NCBI GenBank assembly: GCA_021738605.1 | Contig: JAIPBY010000034.1 | Span: 1-14,723 of the forward strand | Direction: 5' to 3' | From: Chitinophagaceae bacterium | Lineage (GTDB): Bacteria > Bacteroidota > Bacteroidia > Chitinophagales > Chitinophagaceae | Length of the DNA: 14,723 nt | In this document: piece by piece, positions 14,371-14,723 of the stretch | Position numbering within the stretch: position 1 is the first letter of the stretch | Layout of the letters: every line of letters starts with the position of its first letter | The notes under the pieces: generated by a model | Told to the model about the DNA's origin: nothing | Databases searched by the model: none | The model's input: only the letters and a program-made list of their open reading frames with translations | Position numbers and translations under genes: made by a program

Positions 14371-14723
14371 ATGCCCATACCCCAACAGCCCATATTGTCC
14401 TCATTCCTTGATTTCATCAAGTTTGAAAAACGTTATTCGGCGCATACGTACAGGGCATATGCAGATGATTTATCCTCCTTTTTTTCATTTGCTCAGGCTC
14501 AATTTGAGGTAAGTCAGCCTGCACAAATCACCCCGGGTATGATCCGTTCCTGGATGGCTTCCCTGACCCTGCTAAAAGTCCAGTCTAGAAGCATCAACAG
14601 GAAAATTTCCTCCCTCAAATCATTCTTCCGCTACTGCATGACCGAGGGTCAAATCACTGCCAATCCAACCAAAACCATCCAGGTCTTGAAGACGAAAAAA
14701 CGGTTGCCATCGTATGTGGAGCA
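14371..14723 (+). CDS. xerC: XerC/XerD-family tyrosine recombinase, N-terminal part (runs off the window end)
   Basis: The first 117 residues are visible: a core-binding SAM-like domain with FLDFIKFEKRYSAHTYRAY and RSINRKISSLKSFFRYCM, both typical of Xer recombinases (the 'S.nT..aY..DL..F' and 'r.lsalrsFy.y' patterns). The catalytic RHRHY residues lie beyond the window. Xer proteins resolve chromosome dimers at dif. A gene of this type beside rpsU is a common housekeeping arrangement in Bacteroidota, so this is probably not a mobile-element integrase. XerC versus XerD cannot be told from this part. The start codon abuts the rpsU terminator, and no promoter was seen. Confidence 0.88.
   Translation, partial: MPIPQQPILSSFLDFIKFEKRYSAHTYRAYADDLSSFFSFAQAQFEVSQPAQITPGMIRSWMASLTLLKVQSRSINRKISSLKSFFRYCMTEGQITANPTKTIQVLKTKKRLPSYVE

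Noticed and set aside
14433..14461. Match of about 23 of 29 bases with 10141-10169 (start of the kinase gene) as a dispersed repeat
   Set aside because: Both encode similar A-x-T-Y-x-A-Y strings in unrelated families, the match does not extend, and it is not dif-like. Chance is plausible in a window of this size.
14371..14723. Recombinase as integrase of a mobile element carrying the lasso cluster
   Set aside because: It sits beside rpsU as in many Bacteroidota genomes, resembles housekeeping Xer proteins, and no attachment-site repeats or tRNA target were found.

Overview
The window looks like a chromosomal segment of a Bacteroidota bacterium, probably from the Cytophagales/Chitinophagales/Sphingobacteriales side. 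The evidence is the porV2-porU2 type IX secretion pair, promoters of the phylum's TTG-N(17-23)-TAnnTTTG type, near absence of Shine-Dalgarno sequences, and an rpsU-xerC neighbourhood. The genus cannot be read from the sequence alone. Outside two AT-rich islands, hand-counted 60-base blocks run about 45-50% GC.

Layout: (1) 1-826, minus: the N-terminal part of tyrosyl-tRNA synthetase, with a well-formed promoter. (2) 962-7155, plus: overlapping porV2 and porU2, an outer-membrane barrel and a very large C25-type sortase-like protein. (3) 7167-13952: a lasso-peptide biosynthetic cluster. It holds a nucleotidyltransferase (plus, 11 nt after porU2), an ABC exporter (minus), then on the plus strand an HPr-kinase-like protein, a PqqD-like leader-binding protein (B1), a leader peptidase (B2), an asparagine-synthetase-like cyclase (C) and a 46-residue precursor gene (A) at 13812-13952 that was found only by reading the sequence. 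(4) 14056-14370: rpsU with its own promoter, a real Shine-Dalgarno sequence and a perfect rho-independent terminator. (5) 14371-end: the start of a XerC/D-type tyrosine recombinase.

How the lasso genes should work together: B1 binds the precursor leader through a W-x-x-P-x-I motif. B2 removes the leader. C activates an Asp side chain and closes the macrolactam. The ABC protein exports the product. The HPr-kinase homologue and the nucleotidyltransferase are the pair known from paeninodin/pseudomycoidin-type clusters, where the C-terminal Ser is phosphorylated and decorated further. The precursor here ends in Ser. It also has two Cys and only one plausible ring acid, Asp30, and its ring does not start with the usual Gly. 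The precursor has a dedicated promoter whose -7 box contains the stop codon of the cyclase gene. The kinase operon promoter lies just inside and upstream of the ABC gene's start and implies a TTG start for the kinase.

Two long stretches, inside porU2 (about 5105-5870) and in the cyclase gene (about 12240-13786), are much more AT-rich than their surroundings, which suggests mosaic replacement within otherwise resident-looking genes. No insertion sequence, CRISPR array, rRNA or tRNA was recognised.
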